Positions 1 through 10,078 of a stretch of 64,000 nucleotides of DNA are shown here, in pieces. Source of the stretch: Paulownia fortunei (Eukaryota; Streptophyta; Magnoliopsida; Lamiales; Paulowniaceae); contig CM033113.1 of the NCBI GenBank assembly GCA_019321725.1, forward strand, positions 10,478,001-10,542,000. The letters are read 5' to 3'. How positions within the stretch are numbered: position 1 is the first letter of the stretch; every line of letters starts with the position of its first letter. Under the pieces are notes generated by a model. The model worked only from the letters and a program-made list of their open reading frames with translations. It did no database searches and was not told the DNA's origin. A program made the translations under genes and the position numbers.

Positions 1-185
1 AAAAATGACCACCACATGCTTCTAAATGACAAAATTTGACAATATTACCTATCTCATTGTTAGGCACATATCTTCGAAAGATTTGATCTAGATAATATTT
101 GAATAGGTATGGATCATCCCAATAAAAAAATTTAACCTCAGTCAAAATTTTCTTTTTGTCTTGAGAGTTCCAATGTGATGGCATC
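1..185 (-). pseudogene. Integrase N-terminal fragment (Athila-like)
   Basis: The minus-strand frame reads through the region before the HHCC zinc domain of a Ty3/gypsy integrase: a stretch containing FYWDDPYLFKYY, then NEIGNIVKFCHLEACGGHF, whose last His would be the first zinc ligand. The remaining zinc ligands and the DDE core lie beyond the window start. The open frame begins near KMPSHWNSQDKKK and is not preceded by a start codon, as expected for a piece of a pol polyprotein. It continues the RNase H remnant to its right. Confidence 0.75.
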
Positions 186-239
186 TTTCCTGTCATAAGA
201 AAATTAACAATGTTACCTAACTAAGGTAAATTAGAAATA

Positions 240-740
240 TTAAATAGTTGTTCATTAGGGAAAGTGTCATTAATAGGTTTGGTTTGAAACGAGTCATCAC
301 AAACAAGTCTCGACAAATGATCAGCCACTATATTCTCTACTCTATTTTTATCTCGAATAGTAACATTAAATTTCTAGAGTAAGAGAATCCACCTAATCAG
401 TCTTAGTTTAGCATCTTTTTTTGACAAAAGATATTTCAAAACTGCATGATCACTAAAAACAACAATTCGTGAGCCAACAAGATAAGATCGAAATTTGTCT
501 ATAGCAAAAACTACAGCAAGTAATTCTTTTTCAGATGTTGTATACTTCAATTGAGCACCATTTAAACTTTTGCTTGCATAGTAAATAACATATGGTTTCT
601 TATCTTTTCTTTGTCCCAATTCAAAAGGTAAAATTCAATCTGGAGGCTGCATGATTGGACAGACGTAAGCATGCTTTCAAACTTAACAAAAATATTTTCA
701 CAGTTTTCAATCCATTTAAAAATAGTGTCTTTTGTTAGAA
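240..740 (-). pseudogene. RNase H domain remnant of the outer element
   Basis: A minus-strand open stretch (374-619) encodes KKPYVIYYASKSLNGAQLKYTTSEKELLAVVFAIDKFRSYLVGSRIVV, followed by FSDHAVLKYLLSKKDAK. This is the plant Ty3/gypsy RNase H, with the ASKSL block, the TEKELLAVVFA-like helix and the SDHA active-site aspartate. The domain continues out of frame into VADHLSRL at about 310-345, the usual end of this RNase H. Shifts on both sides show it is broken. It degraded the RNA strand of the RNA/DNA hybrid in the living element. Confidence 0.8.
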
Positions 741-1560
741 GATTATACAAAGGTTTAGATATTTATTGAAATCTTTGATAAATCTTCTATAAAAACCAGC
801 ATGTCCTAAAAATGATTTAACCTCCTTCATAGTCTTTGGTGTTGACAAATTGGCAATTAACTCAATTTTAGATTTGTTAACCTCAATACCTTCTGATGAA
901 AAATATGTCCAAGAATAATACCAGTTGTTACCATGAAATGACATTTCTCCCAATTGAGCACAAGATTATTTTCTTCACACCAGATCAAAATATTTTCTAA
1001 ATTAGATAAGCAATCATCAAATGAATTAAAAAAATAGAAAATCATCCATAAAACTTCAAGAAAACGTTCAACCATGTCACTAAAAATACTAAGCATACAT
1101 CATTGAATGATGTAGCTAGTGCATTACATAATCCAAAGCATCATTCGATATGCAAAAGTACCAAAAAATAACATGAAAATTATTTTCTCTTGATCTTCAA
1201 GTGCAATTACAATTTGATTATACCTAGAATATCCATCTAAAAAGCAATAAAATTCGTGTCTCGCAACTCTTTCTAAAATTTGATCCATGAAAGGTAATGG
1301 AAAATGATCTTTTCTAGTAACTAAGTTGAGTTTTCTATAGTCAGTGCACATTCGCCAACCAGTAACAGTTCTAATTGGAATTAATTCATCATTCTCATTC
1401 TTGACTACAGTAACTCCAGATTTCTTAGGTTCAACTTGAGTATGACTTACCCATTTGCTATTAAAAATAGAATAAATGATTTCATTATCTAAGAGTTTAA
1501 TGACTTCATTTCTCACTACTTCTTTCATATTAGGATTTATCCTTCGTTGCATTTCTCTAG
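735..1560 (-). pseudogene. Reverse transcriptase domain remnant of the outer element
   Basis: The best preserved piece (1124-1552) holds VEPKKSGVTVV, RTVTGWRMCTDYRKLN and FPLPFMDQILERVARHEFYCFLDGYSRYNQI, which are fingers and palm motifs of an Athila/Tat-type RT, with the first catalytic Asp in FLDGYS. The thumb follows at 735-953 (KSFLGHAGFYRRFIKDF). The catalytic MDD block falls at about 1030-1045 but is crossed by a one-base shift. The wording of the DYRKLN and YNQI blocks is what separates this lineage from chromoviruses. It cannot encode an active enzyme as it stands. Confidence 0.85.
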
Positions 1561-1715
1561 AAGGTTTAGCATTTTTCTCTAGATAGATGTTATGTGTGCA
1601 AATTAAAGGATTAATACCTTAATATCAGCAATGGTCCATCATAAAGCATTCTTATGCATTTTTAGAATTTCGATCAACTTATCTTCTTGATATGCATCGA
1701 GTTTGGAAGAAATTA

Positions 1716-2460
1716 TTACTGAAAAGTTTTATTCTCACCCAAGAAAGAGTATTTCAAATTAACTAGCAAATGTTTCAAATCAACCACGGGAGCTTTAATA
1801 CTTGATAGGATAGATTTTACTGTTAATGATGAAAGTTCTTCGAACCTTGGCTTCCAAAAATATTTTTCTTGTACCTGCAAAAATTTAGAGATAGTATTAG
1901 TGTGTGCCTTTGTACAAATACTTTCACTTTCGAAATAAGTCTTTAAAGAATCTGAAGAGTTAGTAGTAGTAAAGTATTCATGAACAAGTTCCTCAATTGA
2001 ATCCACTTTCTGTACTTCAACATCTTCTGCAGATTGCATACAAACATTAAACACATTTAGTTCTAAAGTCATATTTCCAAATGATAATTTCAAAATATCA
2101 TTCTTACAATTGATCAAAGCATTTGTAGTTACAAGAAAAGGATGACCAAAAATGATAGGAATTTGCGTATGTGTTTGTGCAACAGGCTCTGTGTCCAAAA
2201 TAATGAAATCAATTGGAAAGTAAAACTTATCAATTTATACCAACACATCTTCTACTATTCCCTTTGAAACTTTAATCGAACGATTAGCTAGTTGGAGTAC
2301 AACATAAGTTGTTTTAAGTTCTTCCAAACCTAACTGTTCATAAACTAAGAAAGGTAGAAGCACCAAGATCAAGCAAAGCACGCTCTATTCTAGTGTTCCT
2401 ATAACACATGAAATGGTTGGAAAACCTAGATCATTGTACTTGGGTGGAGTGAATTGTTGA
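1716..2460 (-). pseudogene. Aspartic protease region remnant of the outer element
   Basis: The minus-strand frame at 1716-2198 contains IIFGHPFLVTTNALINCKNDILKLSFGNMTLELNVF, the C-terminal flap and GxPFL block seen after the retropepsin core in Athila/Tat elements. The part upstream of it (about 2200-2460), where the catalytic DxG should lie, is broken by stops and shifts and I could not find a clean catalytic triplet. The stretch between the protease and RT (about 1560-1715) would be the linker. The assignment rests on position between gag and RT and on the LSFGNMTLELN wording. Confidence 0.65.
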
Positions 2461-2478
2461 ATGATTGAATTAACAGTT

Positions 2479-3290
2479 TCAATTAAAAATACCTTCTTTT
2501 GTACATGATGTTTTCTTTCTGATTGTACACAAATCTTTCAAAAATTTGGCATAAGGTGGAACTTGCTTGATTGCATCCAACAATGGAATATAAATCTTCA
2601 CTTGTTTAAAAATTTCAAAAATTTTAGCATTTGAGTTCAAGTTATGAGTTGCTTGCAATTTTTGAGGAAAAGGTGCTAGATGTAAATATTTTTTTTTCAT
2701 CATTTTCACACTTACCTTCTTCAAACTTACCTTCGTTGTCAAGACTATTTCCATTTTTCATTTCTGGAGGTGGATTAGAAACTTTCTCCTTGGGATGAAT
2801 AATCTTATCAATAACTTTTCCATTCCGAAGAGTTGTAATTGAATTAGCCTCCTTGACTGCATTTTCACCTGAAGAAGAAACATGACACTGAGTGGAAGGA
2901 TTAAGTTGAGATTGAGCAAAAAATTTACCTTTTTCATGAGTACGTAAAGAAGCTATCAATGTTGAAAGTGTACTTCTGATCTCATTGATAGCTTGTGAAG
3001 TCTGGTTATTGATGTTTGTTTGTTCATGCATAAATGCTTGCAAAGTCTCCTCAACGGATTTTGTATGTGGAGCTGGATAAGAATGAAAGTTTGGAGATTT
3101 TTGTGAATGCAGCAGTTGGGTACGATTATCATCTTACCAACTAAAATTGGGATGATTTCTCTATTGTGGATTGTAAGTTTCAGAATATGGAGAATGAAAA
3201 GGTTTTTTGAATGTATTCATAAAACTTGTTTGTACTGGAATGTTTGAACATTCATTGTTGGAGTGCCTCAAAAGTTCACAATTACTACAA
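2479..3290 (-). pseudogene. gag, 3' half with CCHC zinc knuckle, outer element
   Basis: Next to the insertion point, reading leftward from 3290 on the minus strand, the frame gives a perfect CX2CX4HX4C knuckle, CSNCELLRHSNNEC. Knuckles of this kind bind the genomic RNA during packaging. Further on (2642-3043) comes LQAFMHEQTNINNQTSQAINEIRSTLSTLIASL and EKGKFFAQSQ, typical of the Athila/Tat gag linker before the protease. An acidic, Lys-rich tail follows (about 2700-2800). The 5' half of this gag lies 6.8 kb away at 10079-11025, separated by the nested CRM-like element. Confidence 0.8.
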
Positions 3291-4162
3291 TGATATGAAC
3301 CTCACCAATGATATGACGAAACCAAACACCAAAATATAGAATCAACCCCAAGATCTTTAAGACGCAAGTTCGGTGAACCTTGACCTGTGACTAGCAAACC
3401 AAGAACTAATGCTACAATTGAATACGGAACGTCACACCAAGAATACTCAAGAATCTCGATGATAAGTTCGATTGTTTTTGAACGCCACAAGAATAACTTG
3501 ATAAGTTCAAATGTTCTTTCAAGAATGAAAGAAGATCAAGATAAACTCTCCAATCTTTTATAAATTTTCAATCTGTCTAAAGTATACAACTTGGTCCCCT
3601 TAAATAGGTTTTAAACAATTGTAACTTATGGAAACAAAGAACTAAGAATAGGAAACTAATTATCCTATAGAAACAAACTAATCAAGTAAATCCTGCCTAT
3701 AATTCATCCCCACATTTAGGAAACTTCAAAATCTTGCCTATAATATCATCTTAATCAAGAAATATTTAAGTCAATAATCTTGGCCTTCCAAAAAATATGG
3801 AAAATGTGCATGTTTTGAATTAGGCTCCCGAAATCTTGGTGATTGACCTTTCCAAAGTTGAAAACATGTGTATCTTCAATTAGGCTCCTCAAAAACGAAA
3901 TCATGGTGACTAAATTTCCTTCAATCTGATTTGGAATTATTTGAAATGAATTTGGACTCATGTTGGGCCCCCATGTGTTTGGCATTTCACCAACTTGTTG
4001 AATCAACCCATATAATGCTTCTTTAAAACGCTTGGCCCTAAATCTTGTGATTGGTCCACTTGGTAAGCTTAATGGATCATGTAATTGCCATCTTGAGTCC
4101 TTCCAAGTCCACGTGTGAGTTCTCCCTCTTGTATGCGTGAGTGTGTAGCTTTATTTTTATCA
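3291..4162 (-). repeat. 3' LTR of the CRM-like element
   Basis: Direct repeat of 9192-10078, ending in TG...CA inverted dinucleotides. It carries a TATA-like CTATTTAAGG on the minus strand near 3600. The polypurine tract abuts its inner edge at 4163. It lacks the short duplication of the aaactaatcaata run found in the other LTR near 9580-9600. Confidence 0.92.
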
Positions 4163-4440
4163 TTCTCCCCCTCTTGAAAAGGATTTGTCCTCAAATCTTC
4201 ATCATCTACATCGAAAGGAGATAGATCAGAAACATTAAAGCTAGCGCTAACACCATACTCACCTAGTAGTTCAAGTTTGTAGGCATTGTCATTGATGCGT
4301 TCCACCACTTGAAATGGCCCATCACCCCGTGGAAGGAGTTTAGATCGCCTGTGCTCTGGAAAACGGTCCTTCCTCATATGCAGCCAAACCCAATCCCCTG
4401 GTTCGAAAATAACTTTCTTGCGTCCTTATTAGCTTGTTTA
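4069..4440 (-). pseudogene. Pol C-terminal tail (CRM-like) reading into the 3' LTR
   Basis: The frame encodes [37 protein letters not shown], then [11 protein letters not shown], an SH3-like integrase tail of chromoviruses. It continues with an acidic stretch ([17 protein letters not shown]) and crosses the LTR border at 4162 before stopping at 4069, so the last 30 or so residues are encoded by the LTR. In CRM elements the C-terminal targeting motif occupies exactly this place. No classical chromodomain is visible. A stop/shift near 4378-4440 separates it from the integrase core. Confidence 0.7.
4163..4176 (-). other. Polypurine tract of the CRM-like element
   Basis: On the minus strand CAAGAGGGGGAGAA lies directly before the 3' LTR start TGATAAAAAT. 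This is the place and composition of the plus-strand DNA primer in LTR retroelements. Confidence 0.85.
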
Positions 4441-5290
4441 GCATATTGTTCCGTCCGACGCTCTATGTGTTGCTTTGCCTTTTCATGAATCTGTATGACA
4501 AATTCTGCTTTCTTTTTTCCATCTAAGTTAACACGTTCATTCAAAGGTAAAGGGGTTAAATCCAAAGGAGTCAATGGATTAAAACATAAACAATCTCAAA
4601 TGGTGAAAATTTAGTTGCAGAGTGGATACAACGATTATAAGCAAATTCAACATGTGGTAAATAGTCTTCCCAAGTTTTCAAGTTCTTTTGTATGATAGCA
4701 CGCAACAATGTAGACAAAGTCCTATTCACTACTTCGGTTTGACCATCAGTTTGGGGGTGACAAGTAGTAGAAAACAACAATTTAGTTCCCAACTTTCCCC
4801 ATAAGGTTTTCAAAAGTAACTCAAGAATCTTATCCCTATCAGAAACAATAGTCCTTGATGTGCATGCAACCTAACAATCTCCCTGAAAAATAAATTGGCT
4901 ACATGTGATGCATCATCAGTTTTATGACAAGCAATAAAATGTGCCATTTTAGAGAACCTATCAACAACCACAAAAACTGAATCTCTCCCCCTCTTAATCT
5001 TAGGTAAGCCCAAAACAAAATCCATAGAAATATCAACCCAAGGAGCACTAGGGATAGGTAGGGGTATGTACAAACCATGTGGTTGCTGTCTAGACTTAGC
5101 TTGCTTACAACTAATGCATTTCGCACAAATCCTCTCTACGTCACGTTTCATGTGCGGCCAAAAAAAATGCTCATGCAACACACCTAAAGTTTTAGCTACC
5201 CCGAAGTGGCCCATCAAACCACCACTATGTGCTTCCCTAACAAGTAATTCACGCAAAGATGAATGGGGAACACACAATTTGTTCTCTCAA
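4440..5290 (-). pseudogene. Integrase of the CRM-like element, split by frameshift
   Basis: The 4810-5277 frame holds the HHCC zinc domain (H in REAHSGG, H in GHFGVAKT, then [11 protein letters not shown]), followed by [12 protein letters not shown] with the first catalytic Asp and [18 protein letters not shown]. The second frame (4571-4813) holds [29 protein letters not shown] with the catalytic Glu. The middle Asp (SDRD) falls at the break between frames near 4835-4870. Integrase inserts the cDNA into the host genome; this copy cannot be made as one protein. Confidence 0.85.
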
Positions 5291-5950
5291 AATAAAAAAT
5301 CATCATGCAAATAGAACTTCCCACACCCCCTTTAGTGCAGTTTTTAAACAAGTCACCAAAATCAGAATCCGTTGCATATAACTCTTTAATGTATTCAAAT
5401 CCAAGCAATTTAGAGTCAAGGGTTGAAAGTAAAGCATACCTGCATGATAGTGCATCGGCAACTACATTTTCCTTACCTTGTTTGTATTTGATTACATAGG
5501 GAAAAGTCTCAATGAACTCTACCCATTTGGCATGGCGTCTGCTCAATTTGTGTTGCCCCTTTAGATGCTTTAAAGACTCATGATCTATATGAATCACAAA
5601 CTCTTTTGGCCATAGATAGTGCTGCCAAGTCTCCAGAGTTCGAACCAATGCATATAATTCCTTATCGTAAGTAGGATAGTTTAAGGTTGCACCACTTAAC
5701 TTTTCACTAAAATATGCAATCGGCCTTCCTTCTTGCATCAGTACACCACCATACCTATACCTGAAGCATCACACTCAATTTCGAACATTTTAGTGAAGTT
5801 AGGTAAAACAAGTAAAGGAGCATTAGTCAATTTATCTTTGATGAGCTTGAATGCCTTTTCTTGTTCATGTCCCCACTTAAATGGAACATTCTTCTTGATG
5901 ACTTCGGTTAGGGGCGCAGCTATGCTACTAAAATCCCGAACAAAACGCCT
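5214..5950 (-). pseudogene. RNase H domain of the CRM-like element
   Basis: A 174-residue frame reads [42 protein letters not shown] and [32 protein letters not shown]. All three Ty3/gypsy RNase H blocks are present, ending in VADALS. The usual TDHESL reads IDHESL here. Its left end overlaps the integrase frame at 5214-5277 in a different frame. The RNase H entry to RT near 5740-5950 is disturbed. Confidence 0.85.
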
Positions 5951-6843
5951 ATAAAAACTGGCTAAGCCATGGAAGCTTCTTACCTGATTTATTTATAGTA
6001 GGCGTTGGCCAATTTTGAATTGCATTCACCTTTTCCTCATCGACCTCAATCCCTTTAGCACTTACAACAAAACCAAGAAATACAAGCTTGTCCGTGCAAA
6101 AGGTACATTTCTTAAGATTAGCAAATAACCTTTCTTTCCTTAGGACCTTTAAAACAAGTGTTAGGTGTTTAACATGATCATCCAGGTTTTTGCTATAAAT
6201 TAGGATATCGCCAAAATAGACAACTACAAATTTAACAAGAAAAGCATGCAAAACATGGTTCATGAGCCTCATGAAAGTACTAGGTGCATTAGTTAATCCA
6301 AAAGGCATAACTAACCACTCATACAAACCATATTTTGTTTTAAATGCAGCTTTCCACTCATCACCCTCTTTCATTCTAATCTAATGCTATCCACTCTTAA
6401 GGTCAATTTTTGAAAACACACAAGACCCATGCAATTCATCTAACATGTCATCTAATCGAGGAATGGGATGTCGATACTTTACCGTAATGTTGTTGATGAC
6501 TCGACAATCAACACACATCCTCCATGTCCCGTCCTTCTTAGGCACTAGTAGTACTGGAACTGCACAAGGGCTCATGCTCTCTCCAACATACCCCTTTTTC
6601 CATTAGTTCATGAACCTGCCGTTGAAGTTCCTTTGTCTCCTTGCGATTACTTCTATAAGCTGGTCGATTTGGAATTGTTGAACCAGGTATGAAGTCAATT
6701 TGATGTTCAATTCCTCGAATTGGTGGTAAGCCCAGTGGCACCTCCTCAGGAAATACATCCTCGAATTCCTGCAAAAGGGAAAGAATATTGCTCGGCAAAG
6801 ATCCGGCAAGATCATTAGTACACAAAAGGGCCTCCTTGTACAT
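5949..6843 (-). pseudogene. Reverse transcriptase of the CRM-like element, catalytic Asp lost
   Basis: Three consecutive frames give [33 protein letters not shown] (6538-6843), [57 protein letters not shown] (6387-6575), then [20 protein letters not shown] and [19 protein letters not shown] (5949-6374). The YxDD box reads YFGD, so one of the two metal-binding Asp residues is replaced by Gly. A stop and shift around 6375-6387 break the palm after KIDLKSG. The enzyme made cDNA in the ancestral element. Confidence 0.88.
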
Positions 6844-7169
6844 AAGTACTATAAAAGGCTATTGTAAAGTTAAAGCTCTCTTGATCTCATTTTTTTTTGC
6901 AATGAAGTTGTATTTTTCCTCTCTCTCACTCACCAAGGCTACGACTATCTCATTTTTTTTTTCTCAACTTTGGCATCTCTCTCTTTTTCTTTTCTCTTTT
7001 TATTTGATTTTTGCATTTTGAGATGATCTTCGAGAACTTGTTTTGGATTCAATGGTACAAGTGTTATAGGCTATTTTTTATGACAAAAGAGTACCTATTG
7101 GTGTAACCATCATGTGTGACATGTCGATCGTACTGTCATGGCCTCCCCAATAGGATATGACATGCGTGC

Positions 7170-7430
7170 ATAGGTACTACATCACAAAACACCTATCCTC
7201 GTACTTGCCAATGGAGAATGCCACCAAAACTTGTTTTGTAACCTTGATTTCTCCACTATTGTTTAGCCATTGAAGCCGATATGGTCGTGGATGTTTCAAG
7301 GTAGGTAGTGCCAATTTCTCCACTAACTCAGTGCTGGCAACATTAGTGCAACTTCCACCATCAATTATAACACTGCAAACCTTACTCTGTACAAAACACC
7401 GAGTATGGAATAAGTTCACCCACTGGTTAT
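7170..7430 (-). pseudogene. Retropepsin-like protease of the CRM-like element
   Basis: The frame reads NLFHTRCFVQSKVCSVIIDGGSCTNVASTELVEKLALPTLKHPRPYRLQWL, then GEIKVTKQVLVAFSIGKYEDRCFVM. IIDGGSCTNVAS is the active-site loop used by plant chromoviruses in place of DTGA. The frame ends near 7177, where the usual CDVVPM and LLGRPW blocks are lost or shifted. It lies between gag (7447) and RT (6843), as in the polyprotein. Confidence 0.75.
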
Positions 7431-7446
7431 TTTCTTCTTCCTTGAC

Positions 7447-8780
7447 TTACGCACTAAGAGCTCGCCTTGCCACTAATGATTCTCCTTCCACTGCATACTG
7501 CCCTTCATATGCATCTTCAAGAGGTGGCATGTCATCTGCTTCATCTTTTCGTTCATCTTCTGTCTCAATTTCCCCTTGAGCATTGATCACCATGATCCTT
7601 TTGTTCGGGCATTGACTAACTATACGTCCCTTGCCTTGATACTTGAAGCACTTAATATCTCGATTTTTAGAAGTGGAGGATTCAATGTTACCTTGTTTTG
7701 GCATTGTAGCTGGTTTGGTATCTTTAGAGAATCAAGGTTAGGTTTAATTGATGGTCATTCGTCCCGTTTAGGTACTGTTTTCCATGAAATTGAGGAGGTC
7801 ATTCCTATTCCCCTTCTAGCTATGTTCCTCCGTTTCAATTGCTGCTCAACTTTGATGGCTTGGTGCACCATATCCGTCAACTCCACATAGTGTTGCATCT
7901 CCACCACATCTGCTATCTCACGATTTAAACCGTGCAAAAATCTAGCCATGGTGGCTTCTCTCTGTCTTCCTTACATTTGCTCGGATCATAGCAATCTCCA
8001 TTTCTTTGTAGTACTCATCGACACTCTGGGATCCTTGAGTTAGACGCTGCAACTTGTTGTACAACTCCCGATGATAGTAGCTTGGAATGAAACGTCTTCT
8101 CATGTTGACCTTCATCTCATCCCAAGTCTCAACAAGCCGTTCATGATTTTTCTCCTTTCCTTCAACAATTGATCCCACCAAATAATAGCATAGTCAGTGA
8201 ATTCAATTGTAGCAAGTTTTACCTTTTTATTCTCGGAGTAGTTGTGGCATTCGAAGACCATCTCCATCTTCTTCTCCCACTCTAGATAGGCGTCGGGGTC
8301 ATTTCTGCCTTGGAATGGTGGAATCTTCACCTTGATGCTTCCCAAATGATCATCTCGCTTAGGTCTTCTTCTACCAATGTCTTTGTCTCCACGCCCAAAC
8401 CTTCCCCGATTTATTTGTGGTTCGTTAAGCTCTTCCCACTCTTCTTCATCTTCAACATCACCCCATTGTGCCCCTAGTTGCATTCGCCTAGGTGGTTGTC
8501 GAAATGGAGTGTTTTGATATTGCCCCTTAGTTAACTCATCTTCCAACTTGTCCATTCTCTCATGAATTTGCTCCAATTCAGTCCTCATCATCCGCTTCAT
8601 CTCGCCCAACAATGCCTGTAATTGTAGGTTTGGGATGGTTGCTTGTTGTGTCTCTTCAATTGAGTTTTCTACTTGATTGTGTGACATGTTTAGAATCTGC
8701 AAAACAATGTTATAGGACCTCACAAGTGCCCCCTCACGTGTTTCACTCAAGGAAATGTCACTCACTCTCGTGTTTGGCAC
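7447..8780 (-). pseudogene. gag of the CRM-like element with mutated zinc knuckle
   Basis: It starts with MPNTRVSDISLSETREG at 8780, which I take as the start because it is the first Met after the leader. A glutamate- and arginine-rich linker follows, then the capsid-like gag core with DPDAYLEWEKKMEMVFECHNYSENKKV, ETWDEMKVNMRRRFIPSYYHRELYNKLQ and [21 protein letters not shown]. Shifts near 8170 and 7945 split it into three frames. The knuckle reads CFKYQGKGRIVSQC: two of the four zinc ligands, the second Cys and the His, are replaced by Tyr and Arg. Confidence 0.85.
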
Positions 8781-8789
8781 TCAATCAGC

Positions 8790-9177
8790 TTTTACCCTCT
8801 TATATTCTTACCACTCTTGTTTCTTTTCACTCGTTGTGTCTTCTTTTCACTCTTAATCAAACTCAAGTACAATCAAGATTCAAGTGGCACTTCAAGATGA
8901 GAATCAATCAAGACAAATCATAAGATTTAAGAAGTAATTCTCAAGAAATTATGCAAGCAATCAATGTGAAAGTAAGGGCCCTAATGAATAAGGAGAGCTA
9001 GGTTAATACCACAAGAATTTTCAATTTTGAAAAATTTGCAAGAAATTTTCTGATTTTTTTTTTCTTTTCTTTTTTTTTTTTTTTTTTTTTTATTATCAGA
9101 AACTAGAAAGATGAAGTAGGAATTTAGGAACAATAAGCAAATTAAAGGGATAATTCAAACTTGCCTTTAGAACCTAG
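8790..9177 (-). other. Untranslated leader of the CRM-like element, with poly-A/T run
   Basis: Between the primer site and gag there is no coding signal. On the plus strand it holds a T run of more than 30 bases with two C interruptions (about 9055-9092), which is A-rich in the element's RNA sense. Such a run so near the 5' LTR is not a usual leader feature and could be microsatellite growth. Confidence 0.6.
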
Positions 9178-9189
9178 GCTCTGATACCA
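9178..9189 (-). other. Primer binding site, initiator-Met tRNA
   Basis: On the minus strand TGGTATCAGAGC starts two bases inside the 5' LTR, the classic complement of the 3' end of plant initiator-Met tRNA. The match continues as CTAGGTTC, close to CAGGTTTC of the tRNA. Confidence 0.92.
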
Positions 9190-9191
9190 AC

Positions 9192-10078
9192 TGATATGAA
9201 GCTTGCTAATGATATGACGAAACCCAACACCAAAATATAGAATCAACCCCAAGATCTTTAAGACGCAAGTTCGGTGAACCTTGACCCGTGACTAGCAAAC
9301 CAAGAACCAAGGCTACAATTGAATACAGAACGCCACACCAAGAATACTCAAGAATCTCGATGATAAGTTCGATTATTTTTGAACGCCACAAGAATAACTT
9401 GATAAGTTCAAATGTTCTTTCAAGAATGAAAGAAGATCAAGATAAACTCTCCAATCTTTTATAAATTTTCAATCTGTCTAAAGTATACAACTTGGTCCCC
9501 TTTAAATAGGTTTTAAACAATTGTAACTTATGGAAACAAAGAACTAAGAATATGAAACTAATTATCCTATGGAAACAAACTAATCAATAAACTAATCAAG
9601 TAAATCCTGCCTATATTTCATCCCCACATTTAGGAAACTTCAAAATCTTGCCTATAATATCAACTTAATCAAGAAATATTTAAGTCAATAATCTTGGCCT
9701 TCCAAAAAATATGGAAAATGTGCATGTTTTGAATTAGGCTCCCGAAATTTTGGTGATTGACATTTCCAAAGTTGAAAACATGTGTATCTTCAATTAGGCT
9801 CCTCAAAAACCAAAATCATGGTGACTAAATTTCCTTCAATCTGATTTGGAATTATTTGAAATGAATTTGGACTCATGTTGGGCCCCCATGTGTTTGCCAT
9901 TTCACCAACTTGTTGAATCAACCCATATAATGCTTCTTTAAAACGCTTGGCCCTAAATCTTGTGATTGGTCCACTTGGTAAGCTTAATGGATCATGTAAT
10001 TGCCGATCTTGAGTCCTTCCAAGTCCACGTGTGAGTTCTCCCTCTTGTATGCGTGAGTGTGTAGCTTTATTTTTATCA
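9192..10078 (-). repeat. 5' LTR of the CRM-like element
   Basis: Direct repeat of 3291-4162, bounded by TG and CA. On the minus strand a TATA-like CTATTTAAAGG lies near 9498-9508, a plausible promoter box for the genomic RNA. Its inner border is set by the primer site two bases away, and its outer border by acaa, shared with the other flank. Confidence 0.92.

Larger units (their letters stand above)
3291..10078 (-). mobile_element. Nested CRM-like Ty3/gypsy chromovirus, structurally complete but dead
   Basis: Both LTRs (3291-4162 and 9192-10078) start TGATAAAAAT and end TTCATATCA when read on the minus strand. Between them lie an initiator-Met primer site, gag, protease, RT, RNase H, integrase and a polypurine tract, in the Ty3/gypsy order. 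The integrase tail and the run of pol into the 3' LTR resemble the centromeric CRM clade. Flanking bases share acaa (3287-3290 and 10079-10082), a probable damaged 5-bp target duplication. The LTRs look about 97% alike by eye, with one roughly 13-bp indel, so insertion is fairly recent. Stops, shifts and a lost RT catalytic Asp make it inactive. Confidence 0.9.

Noticed and set aside
5066..5314. Plus-strand frames opposite the integrase and RNase H (5066-5499)
   Set aside because: Antisense shadows of the pol frames on the minus strand, without own motifs.
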